A stretch of DNA of 64,000 nt from Roseateles puraquae (GTDB lineage Bacteria; Pseudomonadota; Gammaproteobacteria; Burkholderiales; Burkholderiaceae_C). The stretch covers positions 62,001 to 126,000 of the forward strand of contig NZ_NISI01000013.1 of the NCBI RefSeq assembly GCF_002205845.1, given 5' to 3'. The position numbers were made by a program, and so were the translations under genes. Of the stretch, positions 35,151-43,492 are shown in pieces; the first letter of the stretch is position 1; each line of letters starts with the position of its first letter. Below the pieces are notes generated by a model. That model was not told where the DNA came from. It saw nothing but the letters and a program-made list of their open reading frames with translations, and made no database searches.

Positions 35151-35301
35151 TCTAAGCCTCGCGAGCGGCGAGCGCCTTTGATTTTTCCGATGATGGCGGT
35201 CGGACAGGTGCGAAGCCTGCCCGCCAACCCACGGCCCGACCTTGACGGCCCTCAGACTCGCCTCATTCAGGCGCCCGTCAGACCGCCCGCCCGGCTGCCC
35301 G

Positions 35302-35877
35302 TCAGAACGGATTGATGGTCTTCTCGCGCCGGTAATGGATGTAGCCGACGCTGGCGCCCGCCCGCAGGCCCACACCCAGGCGGATGGGGGCAAGGGTGAT
35401 GCCCTTCAAGCGCTGGTAATTGATGCCCGCGCCGCCGATGTAGTAGAGGCTGCCGTCCACGCCGGGGAAGCGCTGGTAGATGTCGGCGGCCTTGGGCAGG
35501 TGATAGACCAGCGTGAACACCTTGGACGCGTTGGCCCCGAGATCGAAGCCGATGGACGGGCCAGCCCAGAAGACCTTGCTGCCACCCCCGCCCTTCATCA
35601 TCAGCTCGCCCTCGCCGTAGCGCAGGCCCACGGTGATGGCGGCGCCGGCTTCCTCGCCCTTGATGTAGGCATTGGGGCGCCCCTGCTCCTTGAAGGCCTT
35701 CTCGATGACCTTGGCCAGGCCTTCGGTGGTCTGGCCAAAGAAGTCGGTGGCGGCCTTGAGGATGGAGTCCTGGTCGTAGGTGGCGTCCTTGTCTTTGTCG
35801 TCGGTGGCCAGGGCCGGCAGGCTCGTGGCGGCAGCCAGGGCGGCAAGATGCTGGAGGTGGCGGCGGCGGTCGATCAT
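35302..35877 (-). CDS. DUF1134 (EipA-like) secreted protein
   Basis: This 191-residue protein has a signal peptide (LAALAAATSLPALA) and a DUF1134 domain: FGQTTEGLAKVIEKAF, YIKGEEAGAAITVGLRYGEGEL, VFWAGPSIGFDLGANASKVFTLVYHL and LGVGLRAGASVGYIHY. In Brucella the homologue EipA is a periplasmic protein needed for envelope integrity; I infer a similar role. AGGAG about eight bases before the ATG supports the start. Confidence 0.86.
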   Translation of the reverse strand: MIDRRRHLQHLAALAAATSLPALATDDKDKDATYDQDSILKAATDFFGQTTEGLAKVIEKAFKEQGRPNAYIKGEEAGAAITVGLRYGEGELMMKGGGGSKVFWAGPSIGFDLGANASKVFTLVYHLPKAADIYQRFPGVDGSLYYIGGAGINYQRLKGITLAPIRLGVGLRAGASVGYIHYRREKTINPF

Positions 35878-35985
35878 CGGGAGCTCCTGCAGAAGGGTCG
35901 GAGGTGAAAACACCGCCCCAGCATAGCCAACGGACTGTGAACTTTGTCCGCCCGTTGCCCCTGCACACAACCTAGACTCGTTTGA

Positions 35986-36417
35986 ATGTCCAACCCCGAC
36001 CTGCAGCGGCTGTCGGCCGCCCTCGAATACGTGGACCTCGCCGCCGGGCTCTATCTGGCAGGCGGTGCCGACCACGCTGCGCGGCTGCTGGCCGCCGCCG
36101 CCGAGCAGCAGCTGGGCGACCTCGTGCAGCTGATCGACGCGCCCAGCGCCACCGTGGACACCCGCGAGCTGCTGGCCCGCATCGCCAAGGCGCACCGGCC
36201 TGCGGTGGTCGCGCCCCGTGAGAGCCCGGAGCGCCACTGGGACGCCGAGCCCGTGGAGACGGACGCCACCCGTGAGGAGATCGTCGCCCTGCTGCGCGCT
36301 TCCTGGTTCATGCTGGAAGCCATGGGGCTGGCCTCGCTGGCACCCGCCCGGCTGCAGGAGGCGGTCGAGCACAGCACGGTCTTCAGCGGCGGCACGACGC
36401 TGGAACCCTTCGTCTAG
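35986..36417 (+). CDS. Small alpha-helical protein of unknown function
   Basis: This 143-residue protein is predicted helical and soluble: ALEYVDLAAGLYLAGGADHAARLLAAAAEQQLGDL is followed by a polar linker and EEIVALLRASWFMLEAMGLASL. The first part resembles short HEPN-like or ageing-type helical hypotheticals seen in proteobacteria, but no named family is certain. The PilZ gene begins about 30 bases downstream on the same strand, so the two may be co-transcribed. Confidence 0.62.
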   Translation: MSNPDLQRLSAALEYVDLAAGLYLAGGADHAARLLAAAAEQQLGDLVQLIDAPSATVDTRELLARIAKAHRPAVVAPRESPERHWDAEPVETDATREEIVALLRASWFMLEAMGLASLAPARLQEAVEHSTVFSGGTTLEPFV

Positions 36418-36448
36418 CATCCGCTCTCCAACCGCCCGGGAGACCATC

Positions 36449-36823
36449 ATCAGCACCGAACGCCGCCAATTCGCCCGCGTCGCCTTCGCCGCCGGCGCCG
36501 AGCTGATCACGACCCAGGCACGCCTGGTCTGCCAGGTGATCGACATCTCGCTGAAGGGCGTGCTGCTGCAGCTGCCCGCCGGCACGGCACCTCGGGCGGG
36601 CATGCCCTGCCTGGTCAACCTGCCGCTGGCCTCGGGCGAGGAAGCCATCGCCATGGCCGGCGAGCTGGCGCATGTGGAGAACGGCCATGCCGGCGTGCTC
36701 TGCCGCAGCATCGACCTCGAATCCATCACCCACCTGCGCCGCCTCATCGAGGTCAACCTCGGCGACCCAGCCGCCTCCGAGCGGGAACTCAAGGCCCTGA
36801 TTGCCGCGGCCAGGGCCGGCTGA
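36449..36823 (+). CDS. PilZ-domain protein with probable ATC start
   Basis: The encoded protein of about 124 residues begins STERRQFARVAFAAGAELI and continues with VIDISLKGVLLQLP, giving the RxxxR and D/NxSxxG c-di-GMP-binding motifs of a PilZ domain (ERRQFAR; DISLKG). The domain begins at the extreme N-terminus, yet no ATG, GTG or TTG precedes it in frame outside the neighbouring gene. A GGGAG sequence ends six bases before ATC at 36449, where a start belongs. The next in-frame GTG would delete the first binding motif. Either an AUC start, a sequencing error at one base, or translation from an upstream in-frame codon must explain it. Confidence 0.78.
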   Translation: MSTERRQFARVAFAAGAELITTQARLVCQVIDISLKGVLLQLPAGTAPRAGMPCLVNLPLASGEEAIAMAGELAHVENGHAGVLCRSIDLESITHLRRLIEVNLGDPAASERELKALIAAARAG

Positions 36824-36880
36824 GCCGAGTTCGTCGCACGCCGCTCGTCGGGCGCCCGGCGCCCGGCCGAGAATGCCCGC

Positions 36881-37978
36881 ATGGAGGATCTCACCCCCTT
36901 GCAGGCGTTTCGCCGCGTGTGCAACCTGCGCATGCTGGCTGGCGTCTACTACTTCTGCCTGCTGCACGCGGTCGCGCGTTCGCTGTCCTGGTTCGGCGAA
37001 GACGGCAAGCCGTTTCTCGACGCGCTGTTCGAGCTGGTGCGCTTCAGTCGCCAGTCGCTGCTGACCGGCATCTCGCTGATGCTGCTGGTGGCGCTGGCCG
37101 AGGCCTTGCTGGCCAGCCGGCGCTGGCGCCCGGCGGCGGCGCTGGCGGTGCAGTCCCTGGCCGTTGGCCTGGGCGCGGCGCTGGGTACCTATCTCCGCTA
37201 TGCCGTCGCGTCGCTCGAAAACCCCGACACCCAGCTGCGCGCGGGCTGGGCCTTGTCCACCATCGCCATCTGGACGGTCCTGGGCGGCATGGCCTACACC
37301 TTGCTGCGCGTGAGCCGCGCCCAGCGGGAAGGGCGTGACGAGCTGACCCGGCTCTTCCGTGAGCGGGAGGCCCTCAAGACGCAGCAGACCGAAGCGCAAC
37401 TCTCGGCCCTGAACGCCCAGATCGAGCCGCACTTCCTGTTCAACACCCTGGCCAATGTGAAGCGCCTCTACGAAACCCACCCGGAGCGCGGCCGCCACAT
37501 GCTGGTGGCGCTGATCGCCTACCTGCGAGCCGCCCTGCCCGGCATGCGGCGGCATGAATCCACGCTGGCTGAGGAGCTGGAACTGGTGCGCCACTACCTG
37601 GCCATCCTGCAGATGCGGATGGGCGAACGCCTGTCCTTCGCCATCCAGGCGGCCCCTGAGCTGCTGTCGGCGCGCCTGCCCACCCTCGTGCTGCCCACGC
37701 TGGTGGAGAACGCCATCAAGCACGGCCTGTCGCCCCTGCCGCAGGGCGGGCACATCGACATCCGCGCCGGGCACACCGCGGACGGCGGGCTGACGGTCGA
37801 GGTGGCCGACAACGGCCAGGGCTTTGGCGCGGCCAGCGGCGGCGCCGGCGTGGGCCTGGCCAACACCCGGGCCCGACTGGCCGGCCGCTTCGGCGACGCG
37901 GCCTCGCTGGAGCTGCAAGCCGCCGAGCCCCACGGCGTCGTCGCCCGGGTGCGCCTGCCGGCCGAGGCCTTGGCGTGA
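36881..37978 (+). CDS. LytS-type membrane sensor histidine kinase
   Basis: This 365-residue kinase has four membrane helices in its first half and a His_kinase/HATPase module. The phosphoacceptor is His184 in NAQIEPHFLFNTLANV, the N box is VENAIKHGLSP, and DNGQGFGAASGGAGVGLANT supplies the G boxes. This is the AlgZ/LytS class that signals to LytTR regulators. Its stop overlaps the start of a second, degenerate kinase-like gene by four bases, and a LytTR regulator follows, so all three are co-expressed. Confidence 0.9.
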   Translation: MEDLTPLQAFRRVCNLRMLAGVYYFCLLHAVARSLSWFGEDGKPFLDALFELVRFSRQSLLTGISLMLLVALAEALLASRRWRPAAALAVQSLAVGLGAALGTYLRYAVASLENPDTQLRAGWALSTIAIWTVLGGMAYTLLRVSRAQREGRDELTRLFREREALKTQQTEAQLSALNAQIEPHFLFNTLANVKRLYETHPERGRHMLVALIAYLRAALPGMRRHESTLAEELELVRHYLAILQMRMGERLSFAIQAAPELLSARLPTLVLPTLVENAIKHGLSPLPQGGHIDIRAGHTADGGLTVEVADNGQGFGAASGGAGVGLANTRARLAGRFGDAASLELQAAEPHGVVARVRLPAEALA

Positions 37979-39021
37979 TCCGGCACCTGCTGGGCTCGTG
38001 GCGCTCCCTGCGCGGGGAGGAAGCCTTGGCGTTCGTCGTTGCGGCCCTGCTGTTCGGCGCCATCGACCTGGCCGCGTTGCTGGAAATGAACGTAGGCGAC
38101 GAACTGCCCCAGGTGCTGGCGCGGCATTTCATCGTGCCCATCGTCAGCGGCGTGGTGCTGGTGCTGTGCTGGCTGCCCGCGGCCCGCAGCAGCCCCATCC
38201 ACCCCCAGCGGCGGCAGCGCCTGGTGCTGGCGACGCTGCTGGGGTCGGTGCTGAGCATCGCCATCGTCTACCCGCTGGCCGACGCCCTGCCCTGGCGCTC
38301 GCTGTGCGACATCTACGCCGCGAGCAAGGGCAAGCCGCGCTGCATGACGATGCGGCCCGTCGCGCTGATCGGGGATGCGCTGTGGGTGTTCATGCCGGCG
38401 CTGATGATCGTCGGCGTGCTGGAGTTCCGCACCGTGCGCCGCCGCCAGGCGCAGGCCGCGCAGGACCTGCTGCGCGAGCACAGCCAACTGCGCCGCCATG
38501 CCCTGGCCGCCCGGCTGGCCGCCTTGCAGGCCCAGGTCGACCCGGCCCTGCTGTTCGATGCGCTGGTGTCGGTGGAGCAGGCCTACGACCGCCACGACCC
38601 GGCCGCCAGCGCGCGGCTGGAGCGGCTGATCCGGCACCTGCGCGTGGCCCTGCCGCGCCTGCGTGAAGCCGGCGCGACGCTGGGCGGCGAGGCCGAGTTG
38701 ATCGCCAGCTACCTCGACCTGCTGCGCGACCTCAACGGCACGCCGCCCGCCTTCGACGTCGACCTGGGCACGCGCAGCGCCACGCCGCTGCCCCCGATGC
38801 TGCTGCTGCCCCTCGTGCAACGCGCACTGCGATTGGGGCCGCCAGCGCAGTGCTGGCTGCGCGCCGGCACGGTCATCACGCTGGGCTTCGACCGCGAAGG
38901 CCTGTGCGCCGATGATGGCGAGCTGGCCGCCCTGCGCGAGCGGGTGGCCGCCCTGGACGCCCGGCTGGTGTGCCACAGCGGCAATGGCCGCACCGAATTC
39001 ATCCTGGAGCTTGCGTCGTGA
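37975..39021 (+). CDS. Degenerate LytS-like pseudokinase
   Basis: This 348-residue protein copies the layout of the upstream kinase: four membrane helices, then a His_kinase-like region. The phosphoacceptor segment reads QAQVDPALLFDALVSV, with Ala191 where the histidine should be and Asp instead of Asn. The N box VENAIKHG is replaced by VQRALRLG near residues 281-288, so ATP binding is also doubtful. Two independent active-site losses with an intact frame point to a conserved non-catalytic protein rather than recent decay. It may dimerise with the active kinase or sense a signal. It overlaps both neighbours by four bases. Confidence 0.82.
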   Translation: MIRHLLGSWRSLRGEEALAFVVAALLFGAIDLAALLEMNVGDELPQVLARHFIVPIVSGVVLVLCWLPAARSSPIHPQRRQRLVLATLLGSVLSIAIVYPLADALPWRSLCDIYAASKGKPRCMTMRPVALIGDALWVFMPALMIVGVLEFRTVRRRQAQAAQDLLREHSQLRRHALAARLAALQAQVDPALLFDALVSVEQAYDRHDPAASARLERLIRHLRVALPRLREAGATLGGEAELIASYLDLLRDLNGTPPAFDVDLGTRSATPLPPMLLLPLVQRALRLGPPAQCWLRAGTVITLGFDREGLCADDGELAALRERVAALDARLVCHSGNGRTEFILELAS

Positions 39022-39788
39022 CCCTGATCGCCCCCACCGCCGTCGTCGCCGAAGACGAAGCCGCGCTGCGCGGCGAGCTGGTCGAGCAGCTCGGCAAGCT
39101 GTGGCCCGAACTGAGCATCGTCGGCGAAGCGGCCGACGGGCTGGAGGCCCTGCGCCTGCTGGACCAGCATCAACCGGACATCCTCTTCCTGGACATCGAG
39201 ATGCCCGGCGCCACAGGCATCGATGTGGCCCGTCAGGTCAACGGCCGCGCGCACGTCGTCTTCGTCACGGCCTACGACCAATACGCCGTCGCGGCCTTCG
39301 ACCAGGGGGCGGTCGACTACCTGCTCAAGCCGCTGGCCGGGGCCCGCCTGTTCACGGCCATCTCTCGCCTCAAGTCACGCCTGGGCCAGGCCCCGGCGCA
39401 GCTCTCCGGCGTGCTGGACCAGATCAGCACGCGCCCCGCCGCCGCGCCGTCCGCCACCCGCGCGCCGCTGCGCTGGATCAACGCCTCGGTGGGCCAGACG
39501 CTGCGGCTCATCACGGTCGACGAGGTGATGTTCTTCCAGAGCGACAACAAGTACACGCGGCTCGGTCTGAAGGACGGCGAGGCGTTGATCCGCAAGCCGC
39601 TGAAGGAACTCATCGACGAACTCGACCCGCAGCAGTTCTGGCAGATCCACCGCTCCACGCTGGTCAACGTGAATGCCATTGCGAGCGTCAGCCGGGATTA
39701 CCGGGGGCGGATGCAGATCAAGCTCAAGCATGGGACGGAGAGCTTGTTGGTGGCGGAGAGTTGTGCGCATCTGTTCAGGCAGATGTGA
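39018..39788 (+). CDS. LytTR-family response regulator
   Basis: This 256-residue regulator has a receiver domain with phosphoacceptor Asp in ILFLDIEMPG, the Thr in FVTAYDQ and Lys in LLKPL, and a C-terminal LytTR DNA-binding domain (VDEVMFFQSDNKYTRL, FWQIHRSTLVNVNAI). Translation starts at GTG 39018, inside a GTGA overlap with the pseudokinase gene. It is the output of the LytS kinase/pseudokinase pair. A large inverted repeat starts about 40 bases after the stop. Confidence 0.92.
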   Translation: MTLIAPTAVVAEDEAALRGELVEQLGKLWPELSIVGEAADGLEALRLLDQHQPDILFLDIEMPGATGIDVARQVNGRAHVVFVTAYDQYAVAAFDQGAVDYLLKPLAGARLFTAISRLKSRLGQAPAQLSGVLDQISTRPAAAPSATRAPLRWINASVGQTLRLITVDEVMFFQSDNKYTRLGLKDGEALIRKPLKELIDELDPQQFWQIHRSTLVNVNAIASVSRDYRGRMQIKLKHGTESLLVAESCAHLFRQM

Positions 39789-39824
39789 CCTTCGTCCCGA
39801 GGGGCTGGTCTTTGCTGGGCTTTG

Positions 39825-40432
39825 TGGCTGGGGGCTTTTGCTGGGAGCCTTTGGTGTTCGGTGCACCGTGCCGGGAGTCCGCCCCGGCGGGCGGGTAACT
39901 TTCTTCTGCTGCGCCAGAAGAAAGTCACCAAAGAAGAGGCGCTGAACCGCAAGTCGCCTCTGGCCTGCGAAGGACATCGCGCGAAAACAAGCGCTCAGAG
40001 CCTCAGACGAGGCGAGCCGCTGCGCTCTCGCTGCTGACCCTATCCAGGCCTCGCGTCATCCACCGCTTGTGCGGTCAACGTCGGCTGCACGCCGAACTCA
40101 CGAGTTGAATACCAAGCGCCGTCGACGGCGCGTCGTGGCGGTTGGTGCATTCACTGGTGAGCCCGGCGTACAGCCGGCGTTAACGGGCATGAAGGCCCGA
40201 TGGATGGTGCCCGTGACAGGGACAGCAGCGAGAGCGCAGCGGGTCGCTTCGGCGCACAAGCTGAGCACGAGTTTTCGCGCGTGAGCTTCAGCACCAGCCC
40301 GATGACTTGCGGTTCAGCGCCTCTCTTTTGGTGACTTTTCTCTGGCGCGACAGAGAAAAGTTACTCGCCCGCCGGGGCGAACTCCCGGCACGGTGCACTG
40401 AGTCGAAAGGCTCTCTGCAAAGGCCTCCCCAA
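39825..40432. repeat. About 600-bp imperfect palindrome from two inverted intergenic repeats
   Basis: The left arm runs from about 39825 to the centre and the right arm from there to about 40432, in opposite orientation. Landmarks pair symmetrically: GTGCAC at 39861 and 40393, CGCCAGAAGAAAGTCACC against its near-complement in the right arm, GGCGCTGAACCGCAAGT on the left and ACTTGCGGTTCAGCGCC on the right, and GCTGCGCTCTCGCTGCTG with its complement. The centre is the perfect palindrome GCGCCGTCGACGGCGC (40116-40131). The arms are similar but not identical, so the pair is old or under weak constraint. It fills the whole gap between the LytTR gene and the lipase-like gene; no coding is supported inside. 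Confidence 0.82.
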
Positions 40433-40456
40433 CAACAACAACAACTCAAGCGCATC

Positions 40457-41548
40457 ATGCGCCCCATGCCCTCCCCTTCCCACCTCCGCGGCACCACCCG
40501 CCTCACCCTCGACGCCACCACCGGCCTCACCCGCCTGGTGGAAGCCATGCACGCCGAGATCACGCGGCTGCCGGGTGCGAAACCCAGGCCCGACACCACG
40601 GGCATCACCGGCCTCGTGTACCGCAGCATCCGCGGTGTGACCCGGCTGGTGGGCAGCGGGGTCGACACCGCGCTGGCAGCCCTCGCGCCCCTTCTGGAAA
40701 GCACCGCGCCGGCGCAGGCCAGTGGCGTCATCGCTGCGCTTAACGGCGTGCTGGGCGACTACCTGGAAGACACGCACAACCCGCTCGCCATCCCGATGAG
40801 CCTGCATCCCCTCGTGCCTGGCGCCGAGGGCCCGCCGCTGGTGATGCTGCATGGGCTGTGCATGAACGAGGCGCAGTGGCAGCGAGACGGGGCTGACTTT
40901 CCGCGCGCGCTGGCCGAGCTGGGCTACCAGCCGCTCGGCCTGCGCTACAACACCGGCCGGCCCATCTGGCGCAACGGCGCCGAGCTGGCTGCTTTGCTGA
41001 GCCGCGTGCCCGGGCCGATCACGCTGCTGGGGCACAGCATGGGCGGGCTCGTGGCGCGCAGTGCGATTGCCCAGGCCGGGCGCCGGCGCTGGCGGCGCGA
41101 GCTGCGCGGCCTGGTCACGCTCGGCACGCCGCACCAGGGCGCCCCGCTGGAGCGAGGCGGCCAGCAGGTGCAGCGGCTGCTGTCGGTCAGCGCCTATTCG
41201 CGACCGCTGGCCCTGCTGGCCGGGCGGCGCAGCGCGGGCATCCGCGACCTGCGGCATGCCAGCCTGCTCGAAGCCGACGTCGGCCGCGCCAGCGTGCTGC
41301 CTCTGCCAGTCAACGTGGCCTGCCGTGCGATCGCGGCCACGATGTCGCGCACCGCCACCGGCGCCCCAGCGCGCTGGCTGGGCGACGGCCTGGTGCCGGT
41401 GGCCAGTGCGTTGGGCCAGCACCGCTCGCCCGCACGGCGGTTGGCCTTCACCGACACCGCGGTGTTCGCCGGCCTGGGCCACCTCGCGCTGCAGACTGAC
41501 CCGGCCGTGCTCGCCCAGCTGAAGGCCTGGCTTCAACCCCCGCCCTGA
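40457..41548 (+). CDS. Lipase-like alpha/beta hydrolase
   Basis: This 363-residue hydrolase has the oxyanion block VMLHGLCMNEAQW, the nucleophile elbow GHSMGG near residue 192, LVTLGTPHQGAP typical of lipases/PGAP1-like enzymes, and a late histidine in FAGLGHLAL. ATG at 40457 is chosen because all upstream in-frame sequence belongs to the large palindromic repeat. Esterase or lipase activity is expected; no signal peptide is evident. It is followed by a cupin gene after 40 bases. Confidence 0.85.
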   Translation: MRPMPSPSHLRGTTRLTLDATTGLTRLVEAMHAEITRLPGAKPRPDTTGITGLVYRSIRGVTRLVGSGVDTALAALAPLLESTAPAQASGVIAALNGVLGDYLEDTHNPLAIPMSLHPLVPGAEGPPLVMLHGLCMNEAQWQRDGADFPRALAELGYQPLGLRYNTGRPIWRNGAELAALLSRVPGPITLLGHSMGGLVARSAIAQAGRRRWRRELRGLVTLGTPHQGAPLERGGQQVQRLLSVSAYSRPLALLAGRRSAGIRDLRHASLLEADVGRASVLPLPVNVACRAIAATMSRTATGAPARWLGDGLVPVASALGQHRSPARRLAFTDTAVFAGLGHLALQTDPAVLAQLKAWLQPPP

Positions 41549-41588
41549 CGCCACAATCACTGCCACCCTTCGCATCGCTGCTCTTGCC

Positions 41589-42650
41589 ATGCCGCTCACC
41601 CCGATCCAGCCTGCGCCGCGCCCCCGCCCGGCGGCCCTGTTCGAGCTGACGCCCGACTGGCTGCAATGGGTGGCCGAGAACCGGCTGTGGGACTGCGCAC
41701 CCGCCACGATGGTCGACACCATGGTCAACGCCGGCCAGCCGCCCGAGCTGGCCGCGGCGGCCGTGGCGCAGATGGACACCGACCCGGTCTTCATCGCCGC
41801 ACGGCGCCATCAGCAGATGCTGCGCAAGCTCGAATCGGTCTGCGCCAACCTGCAGAACGTCTGGCAGCAGGCGCCGGGCTATGCGGTCGTGGAGCGCCGC
41901 AGCGGGGTGTCGCGCGACGAGATGCTGACGCGCTACGTGCACGGCTGCCGACCGGTGGTGCTGACCGACGTGGCCCACGACTGGCCGGCCCTGCGCCGCT
42001 GGTCACCCGCCGACCTGCGCGCGCGCTTCGGCCATCTGGACGTCGACGTGCAGGTGGGGCGCAACCAGGATGCCCTCTTCGAACAGCACAAGGCCTCACT
42101 GCGCCAGCGCATGAAGTTGGCCGCCTTCGTGGACCTCGTGCTCGAAGGCGGCGCCACCAACGACCACTACCTGACGGCCAACGACGAAATGCTGCGCCGG
42201 CCCGAGTTCATGCCGCTGCTGCAGGACATCGGCCGCATGCCGCCGCTGTGCGACCCGGCCCTGCTGCACACCGCCGCCTCGTTCTGGTTCGGCCCGGCCG
42301 GCACGCGCACGCCGCTGCATCACGACACGCTGATGCTCTTTCACACCCAGGTCACCGGCCGCAAGCGTTGGCGCTTCGTGTCGCCGCTGCAGACGCCGCT
42401 GCTCTACAACCGCATGCATGTCTACAGCCCCATCGACCTGGATGCGCCCGACTTCAACCGCTACCCGCGCCTGCGCGACGTGACCGTGCTGGAAACCGTG
42501 CTGGAGCCCGGTGACACGCTCTTCCTGCCGCTGGGCTGGTGGCACCAGGTCACGGCGTTGGAGATGAGCATGTCGTTCTCGTACACGAACTTCGCGGCCG
42601 ACGTGCCCAATCAGTTCGACTACGTGAATCCCACCATCGGCAACTGGTAG
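41589..42650 (+). CDS. JmjC/cupin-like (FIH-type) 2-oxoglutarate oxygenase
   Basis: This 353-residue protein has an N-terminal helical part and a cupin_8/JmjC-like domain. Iron ligands can be placed at the HHD of TPLHHDTLMLFH (about residues 244-246) and the His of PLGWWHQVTALE (about 318); GRKRWRFVSP follows the usual pattern. Such enzymes hydroxylate proteins, RNA or small molecules. VLTDVAHDWPALRRW is the family entry block. The substrate is unknown. It shares orientation with the lipase-like gene upstream and the flavodoxin-like gene downstream. Confidence 0.82.
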   Translation: MPLTPIQPAPRPRPAALFELTPDWLQWVAENRLWDCAPATMVDTMVNAGQPPELAAAAVAQMDTDPVFIAARRHQQMLRKLESVCANLQNVWQQAPGYAVVERRSGVSRDEMLTRYVHGCRPVVLTDVAHDWPALRRWSPADLRARFGHLDVDVQVGRNQDALFEQHKASLRQRMKLAAFVDLVLEGGATNDHYLTANDEMLRRPEFMPLLQDIGRMPPLCDPALLHTAASFWFGPAGTRTPLHHDTLMLFHTQVTGRKRWRFVSPLQTPLLYNRMHVYSPIDLDAPDFNRYPRLRDVTVLETVLEPGDTLFLPLGWWHQVTALEMSMSFSYTNFAADVPNQFDYVNPTIGNW

Positions 42651-42732
42651 CCAACCGCGCGTCGACGCTTGATGCCGGTCAAGGCGCGCTGGGGCCGGCG
42701 GCGGGAACATGGCTTCGCTCAAGGAGGCTGCC

Positions 42733-43320
42733 ATGACCCGCCGCATCGCGTTGATCCAGGCCCACCCGGACGCCGCGGGCGGTCACCTCTGCCATGCGCT
42801 CGCCCAGGCCTATGCCGACGGCGCCGCCAGGGCCGGCCACGAGGTGCGCGTCATTGACGTGGCACACCTGGACTTCCCGCTCCTGCGCTCCCCGAAAGAC
42901 TGGCTCGAAGGCCAGGTGCCGGACGCGCTCCGGCCGGCCCAGGACACCATCCGCTGGGCCGAGCACCTGGTGATCGTGTTTCCGCTGTGGCTGGGCGACA
43001 TGCCGGCGCTGCTGAAGGCCTTCCTGGAGCAGATCGCGCGCCGCGGTTTCGCGTTTGAACCGGTGGAGGGCAATCCGCTCGGCCGCAAGCTGCTGAACGG
43101 CCGCTCGGCCCGCGTGGTCGTCACCATGGGGATGCCGGCGCTTGTCTACCGCTGGATCTTCCGCGCGCATTCCCTGCGTTCGCTGGAGCGCAACATCCTG
43201 GGCTTCATCGGGATCGGCCCCGTGCATGAAACCCTGGTGGGCGCGGTGGACGGGCTGGGCGATGCCGGCGTCAAGCGCTGGCTGGGCAAGCTGGCGCGGC
43301 TGGGCCTGCGCGGCGACTGA
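42733..43320 (+). CDS. NAD(P)H dehydrogenase (quinone)-like flavodoxin-fold protein
   Basis: This 195-residue protein has the flavodoxin_2 fold: RIALIQAHPDA, WAEHLVIVFPLWLGDMPALLKAFLEQ and the C-terminal GVKRWLGKLARLG. It resembles KefF/MdaB-type FMN oxidoreductases that reduce quinones or nitro compounds. AAGGAGG five bases before ATG 42733 gives an unusually strong ribosome site and fixes the start; an in-frame ATG lies 24 bases upstream. No partner gene defines its substrate. Confidence 0.84.
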   Translation: MTRRIALIQAHPDAAGGHLCHALAQAYADGAARAGHEVRVIDVAHLDFPLLRSPKDWLEGQVPDALRPAQDTIRWAEHLVIVFPLWLGDMPALLKAFLEQIARRGFAFEPVEGNPLGRKLLNGRSARVVVTMGMPALVYRWIFRAHSLRSLERNILGFIGIGPVHETLVGAVDGLGDAGVKRWLGKLARLGLRGD

Positions 43321-43492
43321 CCGGCCTGAGCGGCGCGCCCTGACCCGGCGGCTCCGCACGCCCACGCCACGGCGCCCGCAGGCACCCAGGACCGCACCCC
43401 AGACCTGGTGGCCGTCGCCTGCGCGACGGGCGGCCCCGGGCGCCCAGGGCTAAGCTGGCTGGTTCGAAAAGAACCGCGCCAGGAGACACCCC

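Noticed and set aside
35117-35301. Possible cobalamin riboswitch in the leader of the B12-dependent reductase
   Set aside because: The leader is too short and lacks a B12-box-like sequence; only the LexA-like dyad is convincing.
39375-39977. Minus-strand frame with protein-like text (FFGDFLLAQQKKVTRPPG)
   Set aside because: It runs from antisense LytTR codons into the arm of the large inverted repeat. Such repeat-encoded frames recur as false hypothetical proteins.
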